Positions 22,040 to 34,110 are shown, numbered from the stretch's first letter. The stretch is 64,000 nt of DNA from Cryptomeria japonica (GCF_030272615.1 NC_081413.1:334468302-334532301); one strand, 5' to 3'. Translations and numbers: made by a program. The notes: generated by a model from the sequence alone, not told the origin.

Positions 22040-24161
22040 CTGGAACCTATCTTATGATCCGCACTATTTTCTTTTTCTCACCAGTTCTCAGCCTACAATT
22101 CCTTGCTATGTGACCAAAATTTTGACACTTGTAACATTTTACATTAGCATTGAAGGATGTATCCAAAGCATTCTTGTAGGACATCTGTAAATTTCTCCTA
22201 CACTCATAACTCTTATGACCAAAATCATTGCAATTATAACATGTGACATTTGTACCTTGTAATGTAGAAAATGAGTTTCTACTCTCAAAACTGGGGTTTA
22301 TATTCATTTTCCTACAATCTACCATTCTATGATCAAACTTATTACATTGGTGACAATAAGCATGAAAGTTTGGAATATACCGGTTATATTGCCTTGTATC
22401 TGAAAATGATTGCCTCACTAGGGGTCTTCCTTTCATGGTGCTAACTCTAGTGAACCCTTCATGATCAACTCTTGCATTTCTCCTTGGATTTGCATGTCGG
22501 TGCATTGAGTATGGCCTCCGGTTCATTGATTGTGTATACCGGTTTGTGTGGCGGTTCTTAACAACATCTTCATATGTCTTCTTACTAGTATCTTTGCTTA
22601 CCATGAATGCCTTCTTCTCTTCACCTTCATTTGAAGAAGTAAACTATATCTCCTTACTAAATGTATCTTTTCTATTTGAACTTTGACTCTCTTCAAGTCC
22701 TAAGCCACCGGTATCTTTATATTGCTTTTTTTTGCTCAACATCTTGTCTAAAGCTTCGATGCTACCTTCATATTTGCTTCTCACTTTCATCTCTTCCACG
22801 CTTTTCTCTATTCCTTCCAGAGCTTGACAATTTCTTCTTCCAGGTTTTGATGCTCCTTCTCCTTTTTACTCAAGTATGTACTAGTAACTTCATAGACCCT
22901 TTTGGCCTCTTCCAATTGAAGTTTTAGATCTGCAATTGTTTTCTTGTATTCTTCAAGAGATTCTTCCAACAACTCTTGTTCTTCGGATGCAGTCTTTTTC
23001 ACCTTCTTCAGATCTCTTCTTTTTTTCTTTAGTTCTTCCAAGGCACTGATGAGCTCTACTTCAAGATTAACTTCTCCTTCTTGCTCTTCTTCTTCTCCTT
23101 CTTCAGGTGCTAGAACCTCTTGATCTATAAAGATGTTTGCATTGACTTCATCTTCATTGCAATATTCATCTAAGACACTCTCCTCATCTGTGGTATCATT
23201 TTCATGTGTATAAAGACTTCTCTTCTTTCGATAGCCTCTTCTACCATACCAGTAGACATTATTCTTCTTGTCCTTACCATATGATATTATACCACTTAAT
23301 TGATGATCTTCATTCTTATCACCATAGGGACATTTAGCAGCAAAATGGCCAATCTTTCCACAATTGAAACATTTCAAAGGCAACTTGCATTTTTATTTGC
23401 CTGAACCCATCTTGAGTCTTCTGAAAAAGTTGGCCATGATGTCATCAGATTCATCATCGGTTCCATCACGAGTAGACTCTTCTTTTCCTTTTCTTGATGT
23501 CTTGAATGTAGCTTCTTTCTTCATAGCCTCAGTACTGACAGTCCTCATCTCATAAGCAGTTAGGGAACCATACAACTCATCCATCGTAAAGACTTTCAAA
23601 TCGTTTGCTTCTTCTATTGTTGAAACCTTTGTATTATACTTAGATGTGAGAGATCTAAGTACTTTCTTCACTACCACCTCATCTTTTATTTCTTCTCCAA
23701 GCCCTCTAATGGTGTGTTGTTTCATCAATCCTTTGGAGATAGTCAACAATATTCTCTTCATATATCATCTTAAAACCCTCAAGCTATGTTCTCAATGTAT
23801 GTAACTTGGCCTCTTTGACTTTGGCATCACCTTCAAATATCTTCTGCAACTTATCCCAAGTTTTTTTTTTAGATGAGCAGTGCATGACCTTAACAAACTT
23901 AATGTTAGATAACCCACTAAGAAGGGCATTTTTATCTTTAGCATTGTTCTCATATTCCTTCTTAGCATCTGGATCAGTAGGGGGATTATTAGGGATTGTA
24001 TACCCATTCACAAATGACATCCATACATCACAACCTAAAGAGGACAAATAGGTTTCCATTCTTCTACTCCAAAAGGCATAGTTGACACCATCAAACATAG
24101 GAGATTTTGAGGAGGCAGATTCATTTCTGGCCATTGTGATCACTTGATAGGATCTACCCAA
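22040..24161 (-). pseudogene. C long gag with coiled coil and four zinc knuckles
   Basis: The start is the ATG ending at 24161 or more likely 24134 (MARNESASSKSP). Part 1 (23784-24161) is a UBN2-type Gag opening: MFDGVNYAFWSRRMETYL. Part 2 (23393-23761) holds IRGLGEEIKDEVVVKKVLRS. Part 3 (22808-23383) has knuckle CFNCGKIGHFAAKC followed by a highly charged coiled coil of about 110 residues (EELKKKRRDLKKVKK and so on). Part 4 (22047-22604) has three more knuckles: CHQCNKFDHRMVDC, CYNCNDFGHKSYEC, CYKCQNFGHIARNC. Total about 700 codons, far longer than ordinary copia Gag. Extended Gag is known in Sireviruses. Broken by a few stops and a frameshift. Confidence 0.85.
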
Positions 24162-24195
24162 GCTAGAGAACTCTTTGACAAAATAGGGTACCTAG

Positions 24196-24207
24196 GCTCT
24201 GATACCA
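24196..24207 (-). other. C primer-binding site
   Basis: GCTCTGATACCA on the plus strand, exact complement of the initiator-Met type site. Two bases separate it from the LTR end at 24210. Confidence 0.95.
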
Positions 24208-24209
24208 AT

Positions 24210-25921
24210 TGTTGGACACAATGGATCACTAAGAGGGGGGTGAATCAGTGATTTAAACACCTTTTCTTCAATAGGGATATATCGGTACAATATAAAACAA
24301 ACTGAGTGTTGATCGGTATCCCAAACAGTGCAAACTAAGTGTGTGAAAGGATCTTCTATAACATCAACCTAACTCATACACAATAATGCATCACATAACA
24401 CCAGATATACAAGGAAAACCTAGGTGAGAATAGCTCCTAGAGATCTTCTGCTCCAATCCAGCCTCACAATGTAATAGATTTGATTACAATTTTAAGGCAC
24501 CAATCCAAGGAGCACCAACCCCTGATTTATGAGCACCAACCCCTGATTTATGAGCACCAACTCAAAGGAGCACCAACCCCTGAACAATTTATAGGCTACA
24601 ACCTAAATGAGCTACAACCCATGCACTAAGCACCTACTTAGTGAAAACAATAGGATTACTCAAATACAAAAATAACTTCCCTTTTGCAAATGAAGTTTTG
24701 CAACCCTTTATAACACTACTCTATCGGTTTCAATCTTACCCATCTGTGAAACCTCCACACTCACTGCAACACTTCCTTTATGCTGGTTCTTCCTCTATTA
24801 AAATCTTCCCTTCCTTTTTTTGCTGGATTGTCCTCTCACCTACTCACACTTTGACATGTTCTGTCTTTGCCGGGTCACACCTTGTCGGTTTCTCCTTCAA
24901 CACATAGTCAGTAGATATTTTCTTTGTTCTTCACTTAAACAATCTTTTCTCTCTATCTTTCATACACTAGCATAATTACATCCCACTCTTCAGCAGCAAC
25001 CTCATCGGATTTAGACTTGTATATTTAAAAAGAAGTTTTCCCGCCAACAATAAATTAAAACTTCAGGCAGTTAGGGTTTCTTTCCTTTGATCAGATCTGC
25101 ATCAAATCTTGTTTGATCTGCCTTGGATCCTTTACCTACTATGGGGAGATGCATCTGTACACGTTTTCATTCATCCAATGCATGTTTTCTAAAAATAGAA
25201 AAGTATACCCTGCTTTTTGGCCTTGATCTTAGTCGACCTTATTTCATCCAACTGTTTCTAACTGGAGGTAAATCTGCAATCATATTTCATACCCTGATTA
25301 GCATGCCAACAACTATCTAATCATTCTCTATCATCCATTCTTCCTCAAGCCGCAACAGTTAGATAATATCCCGTGATTTTTGGATTTATCATTTAATGAT
25401 CACCAATTGCACGGACAGTCAAGTCGATGAACATTTTATCAACCTCTGCATGTTTACCACCTCAACTCCCTATGGCACACACTGATATACATTCGACTCA
25501 CCGACTAAGAGTCGGTTCAACCCTGAACATCTTTGTTGGTACAAACCTTTATCGATAGGCCAAATACACAAGACAACCACTATTATCGACATTACACAAT
25601 GTTGACAGTTCATCTAACCTTCCAGTATGTCTTCATGCCATCCGTTCAGTTTAGCTCACCGGGTGTTGTTGTGATTCATCTAACATTGTGTTTCTTCATC
25701 ACAAACAAACAACCAACCTTCATACCGGTTTATGCCTTACCAGTTAATACTCAGGCATGCCAACTCACTCCTGCATCTCACCTTATACTGATGATATCAT
25801 TTGTCAACACATAATCATACTTTTCTTCTTTATTCTGGTTCAATCTTCTTCATACCGGGTTGACACACCCTATCGATACCCTGCAATACCGGTTGACATC
25901 AATTTCAACTCAATGCCAACA
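24210..25921 (-). repeat. C 5' LTR
   Basis: 1712 bp, TGTTGG...CCAACA, aligned end to end with 16983-18680. It carries a small tandem repeat at 24497-24578 that is longer than in the 3' copy. Confidence 0.95.
24497..24578. repeat. Tandem repeat in C 5' LTR
   Basis: The unit GAGCACCAACCCCTGATTTAT (21 bp) is repeated, with a variant unit that has CTCAAAG. The same CACCAACCC motif is amplified in G's LTRs (about 31508-31630 and 48460-48565), so it tends to expand in this group. Confidence 0.75.
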
Positions 25922-25926
25922 ATCCA

Positions 25927-26085
25927 AAACCACAAGATCATATCTATAAAAGTGAAGGAATGCAGGACATTCTTTCAAACTATATTCAAAATACTTTCCT
26001 AAACTCACTCATCAACTTACAGACACAAGGACAATACTTGCACACTTGGTAGCATCAAGGAAGATACCACAATAGCCTCTAGTAT
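25927..26085 (-). repeat. Presumed remainder of Z 5' LTR right of C
   Basis: Sequence resumes after C's duplicated ATCCA. It has no coding content and no clear LTR end; it is assigned to Z only because C lies within Z's LTR and E seems to begin at 26086. Confidence 0.4.
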
Positions 26086-26334
26086 TGTTATCCTCAATGG
26101 TACCTCACTCAAATCATGGGATAAACCCTATAAAATTTGTTCATTTAATATTCGACATCCTCTAAGCACACATATCAAGACAATTCTTAATTATTCTCTA
26201 TGTAGTCGAATCCCTTGAAAAATTATTTCGATTAGGTCTCTCATTTATCTTTTTGGAAATTTGTCAAAGTCCATTTTTGGAGTTAGTCATTTTTTCCCTC
26301 ATGAAGTGTTGGGGGGAATTTTTTAGCAACTACA

Positions 26335-26920
26335 CTTCATATGTAATTCGAGTTTTATTCTTCAAATTACATTTTTCATGTAATTTGGGTTTTAAAGCCC
26401 AAATTAAACTTTCTTCATGTAATTCATGTTTGAAAACCCATATTAAAAATTTTCATGTACTTTGGGTTTTATTCTCTAGATTACATTTTTCGTGTAATTC
26501 AGGTTTTAAAACTTGGATTACATTGTTTTCATGTAATTTGGGTTTTAAAACATAGATGCACATTTTTCATGTAATTCAAGTTTTAAAACCTTAATTGCAC
26601 ATTTTTCATATATTCAGGTTTTAAAACCTGAAATACATAGTTTTCATGTAATTCGAGTTTTAAAATCCACATTACACCTTTTTTATGTAATTTGGATTTT
26701 AAAACCTAGATTGCACTAATTTCATGTAATTTGGGTTTTAAAATCCGTATTGAAAATTTTCATGTAATTCGGGTTTTAAAACCCAAATTGTAGTTTTTTC
26801 ATGTAATTCGAGTTTTAAAACTCGAATTGCACTTTTTTCATGTAATTCGGGCTTTAAAATCTAGATTACACTTTTTTCATGTACTTTGGGTTTGAAAATC
26901 GAGATTACACTATTTTGAAG
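26335..26920. repeat. Tandem array of about 15 palindromic units
   Basis: About 15 units of 37-42 bp. Each has CATGTAATTYGGGTTTT, then AAAACCCRAATT and a spacer of the type GCACTTTTTT. The unit core is an inverted repeat centred on TTTTAAAA; the copies at 26763 (AATTCGGG/CCCAAATT) and 26803 (AATTCGAG/CTCGAATT) are nearly perfect. Paired arms often change together (GGG with CCC, GAG with CTC). Confidence 0.85.
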
Positions 26921-27381
26921 CAATTCAAAGATTTCTCTCCGAACTGCTTTTCGTTTATTTACCAAGTGCAAAGCTAAAGAATTTTTCCACAAAATGTAGT
27001 CTTCATGTAAACCAAATAATTTTCTTTGATTTGCATGAAATTATTGTATTACATGAATGCTCAAATTGAATGCTGCAATTTCATTCTAGATGGTTGCTCC
27101 TACACACTGGGACCAAATAAATCTAAAGCATAGGCTACCTTGAAATGATATGAATATTTTCTAAAGAAGGATGATGAAAATGATGACATGTCTCTAGACA
27201 CTTAGTTTATTTACATATTGTCAGTTATGCATACTGTAATTTATTTATGATATTTTACATGTAATTTGTAAAATTGTATTTACATTTAAGAAAAACACAT
27301 TTCAAAGTCAAATAGGACTCTATCGTTGAATAAGTCAAAGTTAGTTGTAACTTTTCCCCTTTTTTCTCATAAGCTCTCCTC

Positions 27382-27389
27382 TATAAATA
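27382..27389 (+). promoter_or_regulatory. E LTR TATA box
   Basis: TATAAATA in the context CTCCTCTATAAATATGAGGGG, the usual pol II form in plant LTRs. It is 0.8 kb before the primer site, a plausible U3/R position. Confidence 0.6.
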
Positions 27390-28195
27390 TGAGGGGCTTA
27401 AATGATCATCTTTATTTTATGCATAAAAACTCTACGAATCTAAAAAATAATTTGAGACTTTATGCTTGAACTGTAACTCAAAATTTTCAATCAATATATA
27501 AAGAATATTGGCACCCAACCTTTGTTTTGGATTCAGTGTGTGGATGAAGTAAGATTGTTCTTAAGTCCTTGTTTCATTAGATTATATCAATTGAATTGTG
27601 CATTATGGTGAAGGTATTATTTAAAGAGAGTTTAGTCAAGTATTGTAGACTTTATGCTATACTATTTTGATTGAAGATATTTGTATGCAATTCGTAATAG
27701 TCATAGACTTTGTGCTATCTTTTGTTGTCAAATTAGAATAGTTAAACATCATTGTATGTGTAAGGCTTTGTGATGCACATGCATATCATATCATTAATCT
27801 AAGTCAAGTGATAAACAATGGAAGACTTTGAACTTACATTAATTTCTTATTACTTATTTAGGATTTGTTGGGGCATGTTCTAGTTATTCTTATATTTAAC
27901 TATTTTGGATATTGAATATTGGGGACCAAATTAGTATCGATTTGTAGTAAGGAAAGATCCTGTTTTGAGATAAGAGAATAGAAAGAACACCTATCTTGAA
28001 TAAAGAGGGTAAGGTGAGTGTATCACTCATTTAGTAGACTAGAAGATATAGTGTAATTTTAGATATTAGTTGTTGAATTACCATAAGAAGGTAACCTTAC
28101 TTCTTGAGGACATATATAATCTCACCATACCTGTGGTTGAATCTACCATTTTTTAATCAAAAACTTGATTACAAAATATTCAACTAATAGTTTTT

Positions 28196-28214
28196 TGGCG
28201 ACTTTGCTGAGGAC
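28196..28214 (+). other. E primer-binding site (gypsy type)
   Basis: TGGCGACTTTGCTGAGGA follows a T run. It resembles the TGGCGACTCTGCTGGGGA-type site of plant Tat/Ogre-like gypsy elements, which is not the Met type used by the copia elements here. Confidence 0.7.
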
Positions 28215-28259
28215 ACAAATACACAACCAAATGCCCCACACTTTTTCTTAAGCATACCA

Positions 28260-29322
28260 TGTTAGGTCCCGGGGACAATTGAGAGGGGGGGGGGGTTGAA
28301 TCAGTTGTTAGAATAAATTCAAACCAAAACAACTTAACAACCTTTAATGCTTAATACCGGTAAACTAGACTTGTATACCGGTAGACAGTTTTATCAGTTA
28401 ATTATAGTACCAGTAAAGATTAATGCATGAAATAGAAAGACAATAACATCCACAACACATAACACCAATATTTGTACGTGGAAACCCTATAAGGGGAAAA
28501 ACCACAGTGGGAAACCTTACCCACAATTAGATGATACTACTGCAGATAGTATGTGTATACAAATGGGGTTTGCACATGAAGAAAGGCCAAGCTTCTAGAG
28601 CTCACTGCTTAAACACAAATGGGAGTCAGACTGACTACAATTGGATGGTTAAATCCAATAAGGATGTACTGCTCAAAATAGCATCTTACTATGCTGGATT
28701 CAGTACTGGTGTAGTTCTGTTTGTCTTCACAAAAACCTTCTTCAACCTTCAAATGATGTCTGCGTGTATAGCTCTGCTTATTCTCGCATATACCTTCACA
28801 TAATTCCTTTTCGCATTTCACACTAGATCTTACAAATAAGATCTTACATTTATATCATAACCTAAGACCAATTTTAGTAGGTCGGCTCTAAAGGATATTA
28901 CAATAAAATCATTTTACAAATAAAATAATGTCCAATGCAATAACCGATTCAACATGTCAGCTCAATGCAATTACAACATTAATAAAACATCTCCATAGCG
29001 TGCCATGCTGATCTAGAATAGATAAGCCTTCCAGTGAATGATCTGGACCTATTTACTGGTAACAACAAATATGCAAATATGAATATGCCAATGAAAAAGT
29101 CTCCAAGACAAAGTGTCCAAATGATGTCTTCAACATAACCAGGTGTTTTCCATGCCATTCCAGGTGCCGGTGAACATTATATCCTGTCGGTGTACCAAAT
29201 ACCGGTGACTGTGCATAAGTCACTTGCTTTCCAGTGAACATTGCCAATTCTTCAAAGTGCCAGAGTTGATAAGTGATAGTAGGTGTTGACATCAATGACA
29301 AAACCATACCAAAATACTAACA
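28260..29322 (-). mobile_element. F: solo LTR of a copia element
   Basis: 1063 bp, TGTTAG...CTAACA, flanked by TACCA (28255-28259) and TATCA (29323-29327). It has the G-tract hairpin at 28275-28308 and the GGAAACCC...GGGGAAAAACCACAGTGGGA box at about 28481-28513. The middle (GAGCTCACTGCTTAAACAC, GGATGGTTAAATCCAATAAG) is clearly related to K's LTR, so F is a member or near relative of the K family. Confidence 0.85.
28275..28308 (-). other. LTR hairpin with G-tract loop (F family)
   Basis: Arms ACAATTGA and TCAGTTGT pair over 8 bp with one wobble-type mismatch, around GA, 11 G, and TTGAA. Confidence 0.65.
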
Positions 29323-29379
29323 TATCATTCACTTATTGTTGGTATTTCCTTTTATTTCTGATCTACATTTGATAGTAAA

Positions 29380-30589
29380 ATGGTTGTTCAAGGTCCTTTG
29401 GGACATGATTTTGGTCCTTTGAATTTGACATCACCTTTACATAAAATTCCTCATGGTTCATGGAAGAATATTCCAAAGTTTTATGAAGACAATAAGCAAC
29501 ATCCAAACAAACATATTGTTGCTTTTTACATTGCATGTGGTATTCTCCATGTACAACATGAAAATGTGTTAATAATATTGTTTATTAAAAGACTCCAAGG
29601 TGTTACTATAGATTGGTTCTGTCATCTTGAACCACAAAACTATCACCAATTGGCAGACACTCAGAACAAACTTTAAAGAGAGATTCAAGATTGTTGAAGA
29701 TGCTCAAGAATTGCTAGCACAACTTATCCAAATGAAAAAAGAGCCACAAGAACCCATGCGATATTTTGTGGCTAAATTAAACAAGCTCTCTAACAAAATT
29801 AAAACAAGGGCTCAACCCACTCCTAACAATCTGAAGTGCTTCTTCATCAATGCTCAGTTGCATGAGGTAAGTTTCTTGTTGAGAAGGGCACTTCCAAGAG
29901 ACCTTGTAGCCACACAAACCTTAGCGATTGAGGTTGAAGATGATCAAATTCTAGCTCAAAAGATAAGGAAAGATCCTAATAGATCCGAAGGAAAATATTC
30001 CTTGGAATCATCTTCTACAAATATTACTGATCCTATGGTGTAGAGGTTGGCTAATGAAGTGTTAGCCTTTAAGAAGTAGTTATCACAAATTTGTTCTTTT
30101 ACCCCTTACAAGGATATACCAAGAAGGACCTATCCAAATAATGCTTCTAACTATGTTGTAAGAAATCAAAACAAGTTGTCTCCCCCTTTAGAGAGGCTCA
30201 CACTTGAAGCACCACCAACAAATGTAGAAATAGGGAACTCTGAATCTAATCAAAGTGATCTTGCTAATCTCTTCAACAAGAAGGAAGAAGACATAGCTTG
30301 CGACTCTCATATCTGGTCAATGCATTATGAATACATTGTTGAACAAGAAGAAGATATTATGTATGATACCATGATGAATAAACAACAAGAGGTTGAAGGC
30401 CACTTTTCCAAGGTATTGGTAAATGAGGACCATCATATCTTGAGATGTGAAAAGATGAATAGTCATGAAGGTACCAGTCAAGTTGAACAAGATGAAAAGA
30501 ATTCATATATATTTCAAGGTCATGAAATTGAACATATTATGTGTGAAGAAGCTAGCAAGGAACTTGATGAAGATAATTTCAAAACATAA
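29380..30589 (+). pseudogene. E gag
   Basis: 29380-29640 reads MVVQGPLGHDFGPLNLTSPL, then WKNIPKFYEDN, HIVAFYIACG and GVTIDWFCHL, the retrotransposon gag core of Tat-like gypsy elements. A one-base shift near 29640 leads to NFKERFKIVEDAQELLAQLI and the rest of the gag fold up to about 30000. After stops at 30041-30043 and 30077-30079 the same frame resumes as an acidic tail to 30589. No zinc knuckle is seen and no protease or RT follows. Either a pol-less element or one that lost pol by deletion. Confidence 0.75.
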
Positions 30590-31211
30590 TAAGGGATTTT
30601 TGTTCAAGTCTTGATGATAATTTAATATCTCAAATTTAAAGTTTGTGAACAACATAATGAAGTAAGAAATGCAATATGTTTTTTTTGAACCCTTTGAGGT
30701 AACTCATTCCAATTAGCATGCAGTTGTGGTTAAAGAAGCAACCAATAAATGTGGAACCAACAAGAAGAGTTCTAATTTTGTCCTTTCAAAGGGATGTCCA
30801 ATATGACATCTAGCTTGGTTGGAAGCCAGCAAGTCATCAAATATCATGCTTTCACCCAAGAACAAAGATATAATTAAGAATGGAAATAAGTAAGAATTTG
30901 TACTTCAACAAGAGCAATCTAGATTCATTGATCCACTCTTAAACATCAACACATATGATCAATTTGATGAGGTAGGTGAATTAGTTCCACTCTTTCAGGG
31001 AGTGTTTCATCAAGTCATTATATAAATGTTTGTGCTTCATCTTTATGTGGTTGCCTATGATCATGTAACACATTCCACCTTGTTGAAGAAGGGAAACTAC
31101 TTTGGAGTATCAATTAATAGTTTCATTTGAAGAATTTTTTGTTGTTGGTTAGTCTAGATTAGGTTAGTTTCCCTTTCTGATAAGTGTAGTTGCACAAAGT
31201 TAAGTCTTGTT
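30590..31211 (+). other. E interior, non-coding
   Basis: 622 bp after the gag stop with no open frame of note and no RT, integrase or protease motif. It ends at the G insertion (duplication TTGTT, 31207-31211). Nothing else recognised. Confidence 0.6.
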
Positions 31212-31956
31212 TGTTGAACACAAGATGTCACTGAGAGGGGGGGGGGGGGGTTGAATCAGTGATTTCCAAACTTTAACCTTTTAATCTTAAGTGTGTATAT
31301 ACCGTTTAGTAGATCTAACACAAAGCAAATATACCGGTGAGATAGGAGGATGACACAAATGCAACCACACAGAAAAGGAACATCACATAACACCAGATGT
31401 ATGAGGAAAACCTAACATGGGAAAAACTTCGGTGAGAAATGCTGCTAGAGTCTATTGCTCCAATCTAGCCTCATAGTAAAACAATGGTTACAACATTTAG
31501 GGCTACAACCAAAGGAGAACCACCCCTGCTTTAGGGAACCAACCCAAGGGGCACCAATCCCTACTTTAGGGCACCAACCCAAGGTGCACCAACCCCTGAT
31601 TTAGGGCACCAACCCAAGAAGAACCAACCCTTGCACCGAGCTTCAACTCAACGATTACAATGTCATATAACAATATAAAAGTAATACCCTTGTTACAAAT
31701 GAGCTTTGTAACTCTCACACATGTCTATCCACCGGTTCACTTCTATGCAGTTCTCTGCCGGTTCTCTGCTCACCTTCTCTCTGCTGCAACCTTACCAGTT
31801 CAACCTCTGCTTCTTCTCTGCTGGTACTCTACTCTCTGATCACTATCTGTTCTCAGCTTGTCGGTTATTCTATTTGCTGGTTTAAACCCTGCTCTGATCT
31901 TTTCTATTTCTTTTTTGCAGGTTCACTCTTCTCCGATTCCTATGCACACTGCAACT
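31212..31956 (-). repeat. G 3' LTR, part left of H
   Basis: Starts TGTTGAACAC. It has the G-tract element (14 G, 31228-31262), the GGAAAACCTAACATGGGAAAA box at about 31402, and a tandem run of GCACCAACCC-type units at about 31508-31630. H interrupts after CTGCAACT. Confidence 0.9.
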
Positions 31957-34110
31957 TGTGAGGCCCTACCCTAACCCATCCTAGCTTTTCAGTGATTTTC
32001 ACATTGGAACTATTATGGATGCTTTATTTTTATGCATTATGGATATAGAACTTTGTATGATCCCACAAATTTTATAACATTTATATATTGATGCTTCATT
32101 TCTATGCTTTGTGGATATAAAATTTTATATGATCCTAGAATAGGGTAACATTGAGACGATGTATGTCATTATTTGATTTGTAGGACTTTATTATGATAAT
32201 GGAAATATGTTTGCATATCTTATGAATGGATTAAATTATGAGAATTATGATGAATTTCTTACGTGAATTGCTTTGATATGTGGCAAATTGTATTGTATAA
32301 TGTCAATTCTATGCAGAGTGATTGAATTGTATTCTTGATTACGTGTTTAAATTTATATGAGGCTATTTGAAAGTACTAATGTTTAAATTGAGATGCGTAG
32401 GAAATTATCCATGTGACCATGGAAATATTATGGAGAATCAAGCCTAGGCCTATGTACGTTCGTAAAACCAAGGGTTGTCTATTTGGAGAGACAACACCCC
32501 GTATGTATTGTATTTTATTCGTAAATGTAAAATGTTGCATGAGTGTAAATTGTATTTATTGAATTGTTTAAATCATTCAAGGGACAATTGCCATATGTGT
32601 ATTTGTGATGTGGAATTATATTGTAGTGTCACTTGACACCTATGTTGTACGTTGTGTTGGCAATTGTCATGTCACCTTTTTGGAGAGATTCATTTTTGTT
32701 TAATTGTTATATCTCCTAATTATCCTTGAAGGTACCAAGAAATCTAGGATAGTGAGCCACAAGGAGGGTCAACTTAGAGTTGACCCGTAGGTTAACTTTA
32801 GGTGGACTTTCTAAGGGTTAAATCAACTCCTAGAGTCAGTTTTAGAGCATTATTATTAGGCCTCATGGGGTACCTATGGGTGAAGGCCAAATTTGGCCAT
32901 GTGTCTTTCCCCTAAGGGCTTGTTTAACCACCCAAAAAAGTGGTTTTTCCAAGATGGACGAATTCCATCTATAGGAGTGCCATCCTTGGTTAGATAACCT
33001 TCTTGATAGGTGTAATTCCTTTTCCCCATTTCATTCCTCTTCTTGAGGTGCCTTGGTTAGGGAGTGTGTAATACCTAGGGAAGACCAACCAATGGGAGTC
33101 CCTCACTCTATCCAAGAGGTTGGAAGGAGCGAGAGAAGCCTTCTTAGGCTAGAGATTGAAGCTTAGTGAGATAATCACCCACTCTCCATCTTTGGAGAAT
33201 TTGGATAATTTTTGGAGGAAAACCAGTTTGAGAATAGGAAAATTTGGCTAAGTGTTGCAGAAAAGTTTTTTGGACTGGGCTGCTCTTCTCCAAGCTTTCC
33301 CTAGAATACCCTTGGCAGATTCAAGGTTGGTGTTTTCTTACTTGTTTATTTGAAAATCTGTTTGTAGAATGCTTGAATGGAAAATATTGTATTTTTTATT
33401 TTGATTGTATTTGTGAAAGCTTTATGTGATTCTTTTCCTATTTTCTGTTTATGCATTTGTTGTGTTTTGGGAGTATCCAAGACCATCTTACCCTTGGGAG
33501 GGCAGAATGGTCTTGGGGGTGGAAGGATTTTGACAGCCTTAGAGTGAGAGGCTCTCATCATGAGAGTGATCTCAAGGGTTTGTCCACGTGACCCTTGTTG
33601 CATAGTTCTGTTTATGCATTCGAGGGTCATAAGGGGAGCAAATATGACATGTTTGCCTTTGGGGGTCATGAGGATATGGGGGTTAAGATGAGTTTTCTTG
33701 TGTTTTATTGGATGCCATGAGTTGGTTGTGAGTTACTATCTATCAGATCTCCTCTAGGGTATTTGGTCCACTTCCACCCTAGTAAAACATCACATTATGT
33801 GATGAAGTTTTAGCTTGGGAAGGGAATGTGTTTGTTATGTTTGTCCCCTTTGCTTGTTTGTGTATGCTTGAGTGTAACCCATCCAAGACTTGGTTCTCCA
33901 AGCTCAGGGGTGGCTTCTAGTAAGCCTAGGCTAGGAGGTGAGCACCCCATGGTCACAACCTTAAATTTTTAAATGCAAGTTGCTTGGAAAGGAAAGCAAC
34001 TTCTGTAATACCTTGCTGTTGTTTTTTTTATTATTATTTAATTCTGTCTTAAATTGAAAACTGTTGTTGTTTATTTCTGCAATTTTTGTAAAGAAATGAT
34101 AGGTGGAGAA

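Larger units (their letters stand above)
16983..25921 (-). mobile_element. C: complete Ty1-copia Sirevirus-like retrotransposon
   Basis: 8939 bp with both LTRs (16983-18680 and 24210-25921), polypurine tracts, pol, a long gag and a primer site at 24196-24207. A perfect 5-bp duplication, ATCCA, lies at 16978-16982 and 25922-25926. Both LTRs start TGTTGG and end CCAACA. The long Gag with coiled coil and four knuckles, and repeated polypurine tracts, fit the Sirevirus branch. Confidence 0.95.
1..26085 (-). mobile_element. Z: outermost Ty1-copia retrotransposon, interrupted by A, B and C
   Basis: A minus-strand copia element whose pieces are scattered by later insertions. Reading from its 5' end it has a 5' LTR (from 15576, continuing past C at 25927), primer site 15562-15573, gag N-terminus 15098-15510, gag middle 8827-8911, gag C-terminus 616-1140, then protease and integrase to position 1, where it leaves the window. 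Removing B (with one copy of its 5-bp duplication) restores one continuous gag frame from TSTKG into LGVEL, which shows the pieces are one gene. The outer LTR boundary near 26085 is set only by the start of E and is approximate. Confidence 0.8.
26086..28190 (+). repeat. E 5' LTR
   Basis: About 2.1 kb starting TGTTATCC. It contains the palindromic tandem array (26335-26920), a TATA box (TATAAATA, 27382-27389) and a plausible transcribed R/U5 part. The right end is uncertain (about 28182-28190) because no clean CA stands next to the primer site. The target duplication cannot be checked since the 3' end is lost. Confidence 0.65.

Noticed and set aside
26253-26555. Open frame with repeated SCNLGFKT-like peptides
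   Set aside because: It is a translation of the palindromic tandem array in E's LTR, not a gene.
28531-28803. 90-codon open frame in F
   Set aside because: It lies in a solo LTR, has no domain and is not open in the related K LTRs.
30590-31211. Remnant protease or RT of E after gag
   Set aside because: I read all frames for DSG/DTG and YxDD contexts and found none.
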